From Caldisericia bacterium (GTDB lineage: Bacteria; Caldisericota; Caldisericia; B22-G15), in assembly GCA_030018355.1 (NCBI GenBank), contig JASEFN010000001.1:1-64000 (forward strand): a DNA stretch of 64,000 nt. The letters run 5' to 3'. The notes under the pieces were generated by a model, which saw only the letters and a program-made list of their open reading frames with translations, was not told the DNA's origin and searched no databases. The position numbers were made by a program, and so were the translations under genes. Every line of letters begins with the position of its first letter. Within the stretch, counting starts at the first letter, position 1. Positions 1-8,521 of the stretch are shown piece after piece.

Positions 1-1034
1 ATTCCTTCTTTTAATCTTTTTGTGTATGATGACGATATTCTCTTGTAATACCAAGAACCAATCTCTCTATCAACAAATTCTGACTCTCTAACAATTCTAT
101 ATCTATATCCTAAATTTTTAAATAAATAGAAAAATGCTTGAAAACCTGCGTTTTCAATTTCTCTTCTATCTTTATAATCCTTAATATAATAATTTATGTA
201 ATCTCTTAAAGATTTATTTAAGTAAAAAACAACTTCCTTCAAAAGATCCTTTTTGGTTTTGAAATATAGGTAAATTGTGCCAACTCCAATATTTGAGGCT
301 CTTGCTATCTGTGATATGTGAGTTTTTGAATATCCTCTCTTTCCAAAAAGTTTTTCAGAAACTTTTAAAATCTTTTCTTTTGTTCTATCTCCCCTTTTTT
401 CTTTCTCTTTTTCTTTTATCTCTTTATATTTTTTCTCTTCTATTAAGTATGGATAAAAGTCGCCTTTTTTGTCAATTCCATATTTTATAAAATCTAAAAG
501 AGAATATATCTCTTCAGAGGTTAAATCTTTATTTTCCCAAATAAGGTGATTAATTATAATAAAGTAAAAGGAACCAAGGATTGAATAAGAAAGAGCCTCG
601 CAATCACACTCTTTGATTTTCTCATTAAAAATTTCAGAAAGAATTTTAACTAATTCTTTATAGTAATATTTTGTTAAAGAAAGGTTAACAAATTCTGCTT
701 CTCTAAAGATATCATAAATTTCTCTATTTTCTTTTATAAAATCAATATATTCAATAACAAATCTTTCAATCTTCTCAATTGTTTTTTTTCTCTCTCTTAT
801 CTTCTCTTTTATTCTTTCAATTAATCTACTTTCAAAATCTTTTATTATAAAATTAAACAAATCTTTTTTATTTTTGAAATATCTATAAACTGATGAGTTT
901 TTTAATCCAAGTGATTCTGCAATTTTTTTTATGGAACTTTCACTATAACCAAATTCTCTAAAAATTTTAATTGCAGTATCAATAATTTTTTTCCTTGTCT
1001 CTTCTCCTTTTTTTGAAATTGAGCTCCTATTCAT
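1..1034 (-). CDS. Tandem TetR-family regulator (two TetR units fused), C-terminus off the window
   Basis: The frame is open from the ATG at 1034 to the left edge. It has two complete TetR DNA-binding domains. The first starts at about residue 10 (TRKKIIDTAIKIF, then SVYRYFKNKKDL). The second starts at about residue 218 (RTKEKILKVSEKLF, then GTIYLYFKTKKDL). Each is followed by a similar ligand-domain segment (FREAEFV...YYYKEL and VRESEFV...YYKRI), so the whole protein looks internally duplicated. Normal TetR proteins are about 190-220 residues with one HTH. The start overlaps the livM stop by 8 bases, so translation is probably coupled. As the last gene of the operon it probably regulates the promoter at 9387-9415. 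The ligand is unknown. Confidence 0.85.
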   Translation of the reverse strand, partial: MNRSSISKKGEETRKKIIDTAIKIFREFGYSESSIKKIAESLGLKNSSVYRYFKNKKDLFNFIIKDFESRLIERIKEKIRERKKTIEKIERFVIEYIDFIKENREIYDIFREAEFVNLSLTKYYYKELVKILSEIFNEKIKECDCEALSYSILGSFYFIIINHLIWENKDLTSEEIYSLLDFIKYGIDKKGDFYPYLIEEKKYKEIKEKEKEKRGDRTKEKILKVSEKLFGKRGYSKTHISQIARASNIGVGTIYLYFKTKKDLLKEVVFYLNKSLRDYINYYIKDYKDRREIENAGFQAFFYLFKNLGYRYRIVRESEFVDREIGSWYYKRISSSYTKRLKEG

Positions 1035-1968
1035 TATGAAATTTTAAACTCTCCCTTAATTTATAAATAATTTCTGAAAGCCCTCTTGGTAGGAAAAGAA
1101 CAACAAGAATAACTGCAATTCCAAAGAATACATTAGATAACATCTCAAATCTCGAGCCTATTACGAGAGGAAGAATAATCCACATAAATGCACCTAAAAT
1201 TGGACCCCAGAGAGTTGCAATTCCACCAATTATTATTATTGCAAGAAGTTCAACAGAAAGGGCAAGACCAAAATTCATTGGATGAAGATAAGAAATTGTA
1301 TGGGCATATAAAACTCCAGAAAGACCCGCAAAAGAAGAAGATAGAACAAAAGCAAGGAGTTTTGCTTTTGTAATATTAACTCCAACAGTTAAAGCACCAT
1401 ATTCAGAATCTCTCATCGCAATTAATGACTTACCACTCCTACTTTTAACAAAGTTCCTTGATATGAATATTATAACTAAAAATAGGGCAAGAATTAAATA
1501 AAACCTTGAGGTGTTTGAGGCAAATTCATATCCAAAAATTTTAATTGATGGAATATTTCTTAAACCATGATCTCCACCTGTAATTTTCAATCTTTTAATT
1601 ATATCTTGAACTACACTTCCAAGTGCCATTGTTGCTATTGCGAGATAAAAACCTTTAAGTCTTAGAGATGGAAAACCAATTATTAAACCAAAGAGTGCTG
1701 ATAATAAAATTCCACAAATCATAGCAAGAATAAATGGGTAATTATAATTCATAACAAGAATTGCTGATGTATAACCACCAATTGCCATAAATGCAGCATG
1801 ACCCAAAGAAATTTGACCAGCTATTCCCAAAAGCAAATTGAGTCCTTGTGCAGAAATTCCTAAAATTAAAACAATATTAAAGTAACCTATAAGAGAAGGT
1901 CTTGTCTTAAAAATTAGGGGTAAAAATAAAACAAAAATTAAAAAAATATAAGGTAAATATTTTTTCAT
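1027..1968 (-). CDS. livM: Branched-chain amino acid-type ABC transporter permease LivM
   Basis: This 313-residue polytopic membrane protein has the LivM hallmark region GLNLLLGIAGQISLGHAAF near residue 45 and a conserved cytoplasmic loop (RDSEYGALTVGVN) near residue 187. With LivH it forms the inner-membrane channel of a HAAT-family importer, powered by LivF and LivG. It starts one base after the livH stop, consistent with polycistronic translation. HAAT systems carry branched-chain amino acids, aromatic and short-chain acids, urea and others, so substrate cannot be read from this subunit. The flanking hydrolase, SDR and ketosynthase-like genes suggest a carboxylic-acid-type substrate rather than plain leucine; that is inference. 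Confidence 0.93.
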   Translation of the reverse strand: MKKYLPYIFLIFVLFLPLIFKTRPSLIGYFNIVLILGISAQGLNLLLGIAGQISLGHAAFMAIGGYTSAILVMNYNYPFILAMICGILLSALFGLIIGFPSLRLKGFYLAIATMALGSVVQDIIKRLKITGGDHGLRNIPSIKIFGYEFASNTSRFYLILALFLVIIFISRNFVKSRSGKSLIAMRDSEYGALTVGVNITKAKLLAFVLSSSFAGLSGVLYAHTISYLHPMNFGLALSVELLAIIIIGGIATLWGPILGAFMWIILPLVIGSRFEMLSNVFFGIAVILVVLFLPRGLSEIIYKLRESLKFHNE

Positions 1969-1969
1969 A

Positions 1970-2836
1970 TTATGCTCTCCTTATCTCTCTTTTTCCAAAT
2001 ATTCCACTTGGTAAGAAAAGAAGAACAAAAACAATTAAAATTAATGAGAAACTATCTTTAATTTGTGGTATATAAAAAGCAACAAGATTTTCAATTAAGC
2101 CAAGTAAAAATCCTCCAAAAACTGCACCTACAATTGAATTCATTCCACCCAAAACTGCTGCCATAAAACCTTTAAGTTGAATTACAATCATAAATGTTGG
2201 CTCAAGAGAAAGACGAGGAGCAACAAGCATTCCAGAGAGACCTGCAATTGCAAATGCAGATGACCAGATAAAAAGATAAATTGAGTTAATAGGAATACCA
2301 AGAATTTTTGCCCCATATTCATCTTGGGATAAACTTCTTGCTGCAATTCCAATTTTTGTTTTATATAAGATTATAAAGAAAATAAGTAACACAAAGATTG
2401 AAACAATAAAAGTAAAAATATCTTGTCTATCTAAAATAACTCCACTTATATTTACTGGTGGACCTGAAACTGCTTTTGGAAATAACATTGGAATTGTTCC
2501 AAAAAAGTATCCTATAAATCCTTCAAAAATCATTGTTAATGCAAGAGTTATCATAACCATTCCAATATGCGAAACTTTCCTTGCTCTACTCATCAAAAAT
2601 TTTTCAAGAGTGATTCCGAATACAAGACCAAGAAGAATTGTCATAACCATAACAAAAGGATATGGTAAATTTCTTAAAAGAAGGAAAAAGGCAAAATATG
2701 CAAGAAGCATTCCCATATCACCTTGAGCAAAATTCATAACATTTGTTGTTGAGAGAATTAAAACTATTCCCATACTTGTTAAACTATATATTGAACCATT
2801 CACAAGTCCTCTTAATATTAAGTTCAGAAGAACCAT
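1970..2836 (-). CDS. livH: Branched-chain amino acid-type ABC transporter permease LivH
   Basis: This 288-residue permease has typical LivH features: the N-terminal GLVNGSIYSLTSMGIVLI segment, NFAQGDMGM, and the coupling-helix region RSLSQDEYGAKILGI near residue 173. Hydrophobic segments cover most of the chain. It pairs with LivM to form the translocation pore. A GGGAGGT ribosome site lies just upstream of the ATG, and the gene sits 2 bases after livF. It is part of the leftward operon led from the promoter at 9415. Confidence 0.93.
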   Translation of the reverse strand: MVLLNLILRGLVNGSIYSLTSMGIVLILSTTNVMNFAQGDMGMLLAYFAFFLLLRNLPYPFVMVMTILLGLVFGITLEKFLMSRARKVSHIGMVMITLALTMIFEGFIGYFFGTIPMLFPKAVSGPPVNISGVILDRQDIFTFIVSIFVLLIFFIILYKTKIGIAARSLSQDEYGAKILGIPINSIYLFIWSSAFAIAGLSGMLVAPRLSLEPTFMIVIQLKGFMAAVLGGMNSIVGAVFGGFLLGLIENLVAFYIPQIKDSFSLILIVFVLLFLPSGIFGKREIRRA

Positions 2837-2838
2837 TT

Positions 2839-3543
2839 TTACCTCCCTAAATAAAGTTTTTTAACTTCTTCTTTATCTTTAAGTTCTTTGCTTTCACCAG
2901 AAAGAATTATTACTCCATTCATTAAAACATATGCTCTATCAGAAATTGCTAGTGCTTTTTTTGCATTTTGCTCAACAAGAAGAACAGAAAGTCCTTCTTT
3001 TTTTGAAAGATCATAAAGAATATTAAATATATTTGTTATTATAATTGGAGCAAGACCCAAAGATGGTTCATCTAAAAGAAGAATTTTAGGTTTTGACATA
3101 AGACCTCTTCCAATTGCAAGCATCTGTTGCTCTCCACCAGAAAGTGAACCTGCTTTTTGATTAATTCTCTCTTTTAATATTGGAAAAGTAAGAAAAACAT
3201 AATCAAGTTGATTTTTTATCTCTTTTTGATTTAAAAAGTATCCTCCTAAAAGAAGGTTCTCTTTAACTGTTAAATCAGGAAAAATATGTCTTCCTTCAGG
3301 AACATGAATTATTCCATGTTTTACAATAATAGAAGGATCAAGACCATTTATCACTTTTCCATCAAAAGTTATGACTCCGCTATTTGGTTTTAAAATTCCA
3401 GAAATTGTTTTTAAAATGGTTGTCTTTCCAGCACCATTTGATCCTAAAATTGAAACTATTTCTCTTTCTTTTATCTCAAAACTAACACCATGAATTGCCT
3501 CAATTGGACCATATGATACATGCAAATTCTCTACTTTAAGCAT
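2839..3543 (-). CDS. livF: Branched-chain amino acid-type ABC transporter ATPase LivF
   Basis: This 234-residue ABC ATPase has Walker A GSNGAGKTT near residue 34, the LivF-type VPEGRHIFPDLTVKENL stretch, signature LSGGEQQMLAIGRGLM, and Walker B LLLDEPSLGL. The 'EGRHIFP' stretch separates LivF from LivG. It acts on the cytoplasmic face with LivG to drive uptake through LivHM. It abuts livG with no gap. Confidence 0.93.
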   Translation of the reverse strand: MLKVENLHVSYGPIEAIHGVSFEIKEREIVSILGSNGAGKTTILKTISGILKPNSGVITFDGKVINGLDPSIIVKHGIIHVPEGRHIFPDLTVKENLLLGGYFLNQKEIKNQLDYVFLTFPILKERINQKAGSLSGGEQQMLAIGRGLMSKPKILLLDEPSLGLAPIIITNIFNILYDLSKKEGLSVLLVEQNAKKALAISDRAYVLMNGVIILSGESKELKDKEEVKKLYLGR

Positions 3544-4287
3544 TTATCCCTCCCCCAAATATGCTTCAATAACTTTTTTATCATTTGATACAAAATCTGG
3601 TGGTCCTTCACTTATTTTGTTTCCAAAACTCATAACTGTTATAACAGTTGAAATATCCATAATTAACTCCATATCATGTTCAACAATTAAAATTGTGTAT
3701 CCTAAATCTCTTAATTTCTTTAAAATTTCCATCAAATTAATTTTCTCTTCTTTTGTTAAACCTGCTGCTGGTTCATCAAGAAGAAGAAGTTTTGGTTCAC
3801 TAATTAATGCTCTACCAAGTTCCACTAATTTTTGAATTCCATATGGTAAAAAGATTGGATATGAGTTTTGATAGTATGTAATATTAAGTAAGTTTGTAAT
3901 TTCAAAAACTTTATTTTTAACGTCTTTACTTTTTAAAACATCAAAGCCAAAAATATCTTTAAAAAAGTTACTCTTAAGTTTTGTATATAAACCAAGAGCG
4001 ATGTTATCATAAACAGTTAGAGTTGGAAAAAGAGAAAGGTTTTGATAGGTTCTTGATATTCCAAGATAATTTAATTTATATGTTGGAAAGTTTTTTAAAT
4101 TTTTATCTAAAAACATAATTTTGCCTTTATATGGAACAAAATTATAGATTGCATTAAAAACTGTAGTTTTACCCGCACCGTTTGGACCTATTAATCCATG
4201 AATTTCACCTTCTTTAACCTCCATACTAAAATTATTAACAGCGACTAATTTTCCAAACTCAACAGTAAGATTTTCAATTTTAAGCAA
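3544..4287 (-). CDS. livG: Branched-chain amino acid-type ABC transporter ATPase LivG
   Basis: This 247-residue ABC ATPase has Walker A GPNGAGKTT near residue 34, the LivG-like SRTYQNLSLFPTLTVYDN region and Walker B LLLDEPAAGL. The signature motif is degenerate: where LivG normally has LSYGxQ this protein reads LPYGIQKLVELGRAL. The start is TTG with a GAGG ribosome site. A palindromic terminator lies upstream, between this gene and the binding-protein gene, so livGFHM probably depends on read-through. Confidence 0.9.
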   Translation of the reverse strand: MLKIENLTVEFGKLVAVNNFSMEVKEGEIHGLIGPNGAGKTTVFNAIYNFVPYKGKIMFLDKNLKNFPTYKLNYLGISRTYQNLSLFPTLTVYDNIALGLYTKLKSNFFKDIFGFDVLKSKDVKNKVFEITNLLNITYYQNSYPIFLPYGIQKLVELGRALISEPKLLLLDEPAAGLTKEEKINLMEILKKLRDLGYTILIVEHDMELIMDISTVITVMSFGNKISEGPPDFVSNDKKVIEAYLGEG

Positions 4288-4317
4288 GTTAACCTCACAC
4301 TCCTTTCATAAAAAGGT

Positions 4318-4348
4318 AAGGGGACTCCAAAATTTTGGAGTCCCCTTT
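4318..4348 (-). terminator. Perfect 13-bp-arm palindrome acting as intra-operon terminator/attenuator
   Basis: GGGGACTCC followed by AAAATTTT and GGAGTCCCC (4320-4345) forms a perfect inverted repeat, flanked by A/T runs on both sides. It lies between the binding-protein gene and livG. This placement is common in ABC operons. It lets the periplasmic component be made in excess over the membrane components, with partial read-through into livGFHM. Confidence 0.8.
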
Positions 4349-4367
4349 AAACTCTTTTAACTCACTT

Positions 4368-5942
4368 TTATGGTTTTTGGTAAACTGAAATCCAATCAGA
4401 AACTTTAATTAGTTGACCTTTTTCTATTCTCATAAAGAACATTGAGTATTTACCAGACCTTTCATTTGGACCATAGTTTATATCTTTTGCAACATAACCA
4501 CTCCATCCATAGAATGTCTCAAGAGCCCAAACAATAGCATCTCTTGTTGGATATGGACCAGCCCTTTTAAGTGCTTCAACAAAAATTTCTCCTGCAACAA
4601 ATCCTGCAACTGCATATGAGAAGAGGAGTGGGTTATCTTTCGGATAATACTTTAACCAAACTTCGTAAAACTTTTTAACACCTGGATCGTTTGGATTTGA
4701 AAAATCAACCCATCCTGTTACATAAACTCCTTCTGCTGCTTCTCCTGCTGCTGCATATATTCCTGAATGAGGATATGGTAAGAATATTTTTTGAGTTAAA
4801 CCAAGAGACTTTGCTGTTTTCAAAACATTTGCAACATTTGCAGAACTTGTTGGCTCATATAAAATTAGAGCATCTGCTCCACTATCTTTTACTTTAAGTA
4901 AGTAAGATGTGAAATCTGTCTCAGTTCCTGGAAATGGTGTTTTAAGAACAAGTTGTCCACCAAATCTTTCAATTCCCTTCTCAACTCCTTTTCTTCCTTC
5001 ATTTCCTGCATCATCATCTCTATAGAGAAGCGCAATTTTATTCATCTTTAACTCTTCTACAATATACTTAACAAAAATTTGCCCTTCATTAATATAGTTT
5101 GGTTGAACTGCAAAAACATATTTCTTTGGAGGTATTGCAAGAAGAGATGATCCTGAACCTTGATAAACAAATGGAACACCATTTTGATTTAAATAGTCCA
5201 TTACAGCAAGACACCCTGGTGTTCCAAGTCCTGCAACTATTGCAAAAACTTTATCCTCTTCAACCATCTTTTTAACACCAGTAACTGTTAATGCTGGGTT
5301 AAATTGATCATCAAAAGTTATAACTTTTATCTTTCTTCCATAAACACCACCTTGATCATTTATATAGTTTATATACGCTTGGAATCCATGGTTAAATGGA
5401 ACACCAATAATTGCAACTGGACCAGTAAGTGCTGCAAATGTCCCAATTTTTATCTCATCTTGCGATACTCCAGGAACAGTATATTTTGCTTTACTTCTTA
5501 TATAAACAAGTTTTCTCTGTGGTTCCCAATAAACAGAAAGACCAAGTGCTTCAGAGATGAATCTAATTGGAACCATTGTTCTTCCAGACTTAATATATGG
5601 TGCTGCCTCAAGTGAATAAGATTTTCCATCAATTGTTGCTATTGTTGAGCCAATTCTTAGTTTTATAACTTTTCCTTCTTGTTTTATAGTAACTTCTTTT
5701 AAAACACCATCCCACCCTACCTCTGCACCAAATGTTTCAGCCACAAGTCTTAATGGAACAAATGTTCTTCCAGCAACAATTTCAGGAGCAACATCCATTT
5801 GAAGTTGCATTCCATTTAAAACATAACTCTTAAGCCCAACAGTTAAAACAAGGAAAAATTCTTTTTGTGCCCTTGCTTTTGGTGTTAAAACTACACTAAG
5901 GAGAAGAGTTAAAATTAAAGAAAATAAAATTAATTTTTTCAT
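4368..5942 (-). CDS. LivK-type periplasmic binding protein with N-terminal copper-amine-oxidase-like stalk domain
   Basis: The protein is 524 residues, longer than the usual 370-400 for the family. Residues 1-25 are a signal peptide ending in ARA, with no lipobox cysteine. Residues about 30-150 hold two repeats of the copper amine oxidase N-terminal-like 'stalk' domain (VAGRTFVPLRLVAETFGAEV and SGRTMVPIRFISEALGLSV). From about 155 a type I periplasmic binding fold follows (IKIGTFAALTGPVAIIG, ending near residue 510). It should capture the substrate of LivFGHM. The stalk domain is a cell-surface or wall-associated module in other proteins. Its fusion here may tether or space the binding lobe. 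Ligand specificity cannot be read. Confidence 0.9.
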   Translation of the reverse strand: MKKLILFSLILTLLLSVVLTPKARAQKEFFLVLTVGLKSYVLNGMQLQMDVAPEIVAGRTFVPLRLVAETFGAEVGWDGVLKEVTIKQEGKVIKLRIGSTIATIDGKSYSLEAAPYIKSGRTMVPIRFISEALGLSVYWEPQRKLVYIRSKAKYTVPGVSQDEIKIGTFAALTGPVAIIGVPFNHGFQAYINYINDQGGVYGRKIKVITFDDQFNPALTVTGVKKMVEEDKVFAIVAGLGTPGCLAVMDYLNQNGVPFVYQGSGSSLLAIPPKKYVFAVQPNYINEGQIFVKYIVEELKMNKIALLYRDDDAGNEGRKGVEKGIERFGGQLVLKTPFPGTETDFTSYLLKVKDSGADALILYEPTSSANVANVLKTAKSLGLTQKIFLPYPHSGIYAAAGEAAEGVYVTGWVDFSNPNDPGVKKFYEVWLKYYPKDNPLLFSYAVAGFVAGEIFVEALKRAGPYPTRDAIVWALETFYGWSGYVAKDINYGPNERSGKYSMFFMRIEKGQLIKVSDWISVYQKP

Positions 5943-5977
5943 TTAAAACCTCCTTTTTAATAAAAAAATTTTTAAAA

Positions 5978-6718
5978 TTAAATGGTGAGACCACCATCAA
6001 CACTTAAAATTGCCCCTGTAATGAAAGATGCATCATCAGAGGCTAAAAAACATATTGCTTTTGCAACTTCAACCGCTTCACCCATTCTTCCAAGAGGTGT
6101 CTTTGAGATCATAAATTCAATAACTTTTTCTGGCACCTTTTCAGTCATTGGAGTTTTAATAAAACCTGGCGCAACTGCATTTACTCTAATTCCCTTTTTG
6201 CCAAACTCTTTTGCCCATCCCTTTGTCATTCCAATAACTCCTGCTTTGCTTGCAATGTAATTTGTTTGCCCTACATTTCCATAAATTGCAACAACTGATG
6301 AAACATTAATAATTACTCCGCTCTCCTTTTCATACATAAAAGGAATAACAGATTTTGTAAGGTTAAATGTTCCTGTAAGATTAACTGCTATTACCTTATC
6401 CCAATCTTCTTTTGTCATTTTTGTAAGAAAATTATCTCTTGTGATACCAGCATTATTAACTAATATATCGATTCTTTTATGTTTTTCATAAATCTGGTTT
6501 ACAACTTCATTAACTTTTTCATAATCTGTTATGTCAACTAAATATCCTTCTGCATAATTTCCTTCATTTTTAATCTCATTAAGAGTTTTATTCAGTTCTT
6601 CTTCATTCACATCAAAAATGATTACCTTTGCACCTTCTTTTGCAAAAAGTAATGCACACTCTTTTCCTATTCCTCTTGCTCCACCTGTAATTATTGCAAC
6701 TTTATCTTTAAACCTCAT
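5978..6718 (-). CDS. SDR-family oxidoreductase (FabG / acetoacetyl-CoA reductase-like)
   Basis: This 246-residue classical short-chain dehydrogenase has the nucleotide motif TGGARGIGKE near residue 11, NNAG near residue 88, catalytic Ser in NVSSV and the YIASK Tyr-Lys pair, plus the FabG-like C-terminus FITGAILSVDGG. FabG-type enzymes reduce 3-oxoacyl-ACP or -CoA with NAD(P)H. Next to a ketosynthase-like protein, two hydrolases and a HAAT transporter, a 3-oxoacyl or hydroxyacyl step in an acid catabolic route is plausible. A housekeeping fabG would normally sit with other fab genes, which are absent here. Confidence 0.88.
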   Translation of the reverse strand: MRFKDKVAIITGGARGIGKECALLFAKEGAKVIIFDVNEEELNKTLNEIKNEGNYAEGYLVDITDYEKVNEVVNQIYEKHKRIDILVNNAGITRDNFLTKMTKEDWDKVIAVNLTGTFNLTKSVIPFMYEKESGVIINVSSVVAIYGNVGQTNYIASKAGVIGMTKGWAKEFGKKGIRVNAVAPGFIKTPMTEKVPEKVIEFMISKTPLGRMGEAVEVAKAICFLASDDASFITGAILSVDGGLTI

Positions 6719-6730
6719 TTACTCTCCTCC

Positions 6731-7717
6731 TTATAACCACCTCATAAAATAAACAGCCATTGCGTATCCACCACCAGAAGCACACATAACAACAAGATCA
6801 CCTTTTTTAATTTTGTTATTCATAAGGGCATCATGAAGTGCCATAGGAATACATGCTGAACCTGTATAACCAAATTTATCCATCACCATATGTGTCTTCT
6901 CCAAAGGAAGATTCAGCACCTTCATAACATCTTCAATTGTTACTCTTCTCACTTGAGTGAAAAGAAGAAAATTAATGTCCTCTACCTTATACCCTCCTTT
7001 CTCAACAACTTCTTTTATTAATTTTGGCCACATCTCAAAATTTACATCTGGATATTTTTTGTTATATCTTACAAAATGTCTTCCAGTTCTAATATATTCT
7101 GGAGTTGGAACTGCTTGTGATCCTAAATATAAACCAAGATAATCCCAATATGTACCATCTGCAAAAAGTTTTGATGAGATAAACCCTTTTTCTTGAGATT
7201 CAATTTTTTCTAAAATTACCGCTCCTGCTCCATCTGAAAACATTGGTGCAGTTATTTTGTCATCCCAATTTAAAAATTTTGTCATAGCATAGGTTCCAAT
7301 AACCATTGCTCTTTTCATCTTTTCTTCTGTAAGAAGATATCTTGTTGCAATATCAAGTGCTGTAACAAAAGCAGCACATGCACAATTCACATCAAAAGTC
7401 GCAGCATTTTTAAGTCCAAGTTTTGCTTGAACTATTGAGGATGTTGCTGGAGAAAAGAAATCTGGAGTATCGGTTGCAACAATCAAAAGATCTATATCTA
7501 ATGGAGAAAGATTTCCATTTTTAAGCGCTTCTTCACCTGCTTTTTTTGCAAGATCTGAGGCTCCCTCCCAAGATTCAGATATTTTTTTGACATAAATTCC
7601 TAATTTTTCTACCATCCAATCTCTTGTTTCTTTTCCATACATCTCTTCAATTTTTTTATCTGTTAAAGTGAAAGGTGGTGAATAGATACCTGTTGATAAA
7701 ATTCTTGTGGTTATCAT
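6731..7717 (-). CDS. Ketoacyl synthase III-like protein lacking catalytic His and Asn
   Basis: The 328 residues align along the whole length of FabH. The nucleophile is present as Cys114 in DVNCACAAF. The other two members of the Cys-His-Asn triad are replaced. The HQAN motif reads TQVR (Thr254 at the His position), and the Asn of GNTSAAS is Tyr284 in FGYTGSAC. Family knowledge says His and Asn drive decarboxylative condensation. Their loss leaves acyl transfer to Cys possible but makes Claisen condensation unlikely. It may be an acyltransferase, thioesterase-like or other divergent KASIII enzyme. It lies inside the liv-SDR-hydrolase operon, 1 base after one hydrolase gene. Confidence 0.82.
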   Translation of the reverse strand: MITTRILSTGIYSPPFTLTDKKIEEMYGKETRDWMVEKLGIYVKKISESWEGASDLAKKAGEEALKNGNLSPLDIDLLIVATDTPDFFSPATSSIVQAKLGLKNAATFDVNCACAAFVTALDIATRYLLTEEKMKRAMVIGTYAMTKFLNWDDKITAPMFSDGAGAVILEKIESQEKGFISSKLFADGTYWDYLGLYLGSQAVPTPEYIRTGRHFVRYNKKYPDVNFEMWPKLIKEVVEKGGYKVEDINFLLFTQVRRVTIEDVMKVLNLPLEKTHMVMDKFGYTGSACIPMALHDALMNNKIKKGDLVVMCASGGGYAMAVYFMRWL

Positions 7718-7718
7718 A

Positions 7719-8519
7719 TTACCTCCCTAATAAAAAATTTTTAACAACCTCATTAAATTCTTCTGCTTTCTCAATAAAACAGAGATGACCAGCATCTTTT
7801 ATTATGTGAAGTTTTGAATTTTTTAAACTATTTTTTAAATTAATTCCATTTTGTTTTGGCACAATTTTATCTTTTTCTCCAATAATTACTAAAACTTCAT
7901 TTTCAATCTCATGGACCTCTTTTTCCATATTAAAACTTGCACCAGATGTTACTTGACCTTGATAAGCATATGGAGGTTGAGGAGTTTCAAGAAGGGAATT
8001 TACAATCTCTTCAATCAACTCTCTTTTCTCTTTTATAAACTTTTCTGTAAAACCAAGAGAAAGAGAATTAAATCCTTTTTCAAATGGAGTTTTTCCACCT
8101 CCTCCTGTCAACATGACATTTAAAACTTCCATAGATGGTGGAATGTAGTTTGGACCTCCATAAGCAGTGTTAACTAAAACTCCTTTATTTATCTCTTTTC
8201 CATATTTGTGTAAAACTTTTAAAGCAACAAATCCACCAAGAGAAACACCAAGAATATTTGGTTTATCCAATTTTAATCCTCTTATTAGCCCAATTGTATC
8301 ATCTGCGAAAATATCTACTGAATAGCCTGAAATTGGTTTATCAGATTTACCATTTCCCCTTAAATCAAATACAACAACTTTGAAGTAATTTTTTAAATAT
8401 TCAATTTGATATTTCCACATGAAAATATTTTGTGCAAGACCCTCAATTAAAACAAGAGGTGCTCCTTCTCCATAAATCTCATAATAAAGATTCACATCAT
8501 TAACTTTAAAGAACCCCAA
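7719..8519 (-). CDS. Alpha/beta hydrolase (3-oxoadipate enol-lactonase-like)
   Basis: This 266-residue alpha/beta hydrolase has nucleophile elbow GVSLGG (Ser93), acid in GEKDKIVP (Asp217) and His245 in DAGHLCFIE. The N-terminal VLIEGLAQ replaces the usual HG oxyanion motif. It starts at TTG behind an AAGGAGGGAG ribosome site. Relatives hydrolyse lactones, esters or C-C bonds of ring-cleavage products; the actual substrate cannot be told. It is the second gene of the operon, 2 bases after the first hydrolase. Confidence 0.85.
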   Translation of the reverse strand: MGFFKVNDVNLYYEIYGEGAPLVLIEGLAQNIFMWKYQIEYLKNYFKVVVFDLRGNGKSDKPISGYSVDIFADDTIGLIRGLKLDKPNILGVSLGGFVALKVLHKYGKEINKGVLVNTAYGGPNYIPPSMEVLNVMLTGGGGKTPFEKGFNSLSLGFTEKFIKEKRELIEEIVNSLLETPQPPYAYQGQVTSGASFNMEKEVHEIENEVLVIIGEKDKIVPKQNGINLKNSLKNSKLHIIKDAGHLCFIEKAEEFNEVVKNFLLGR

Positions 8520-8521
8520 AT

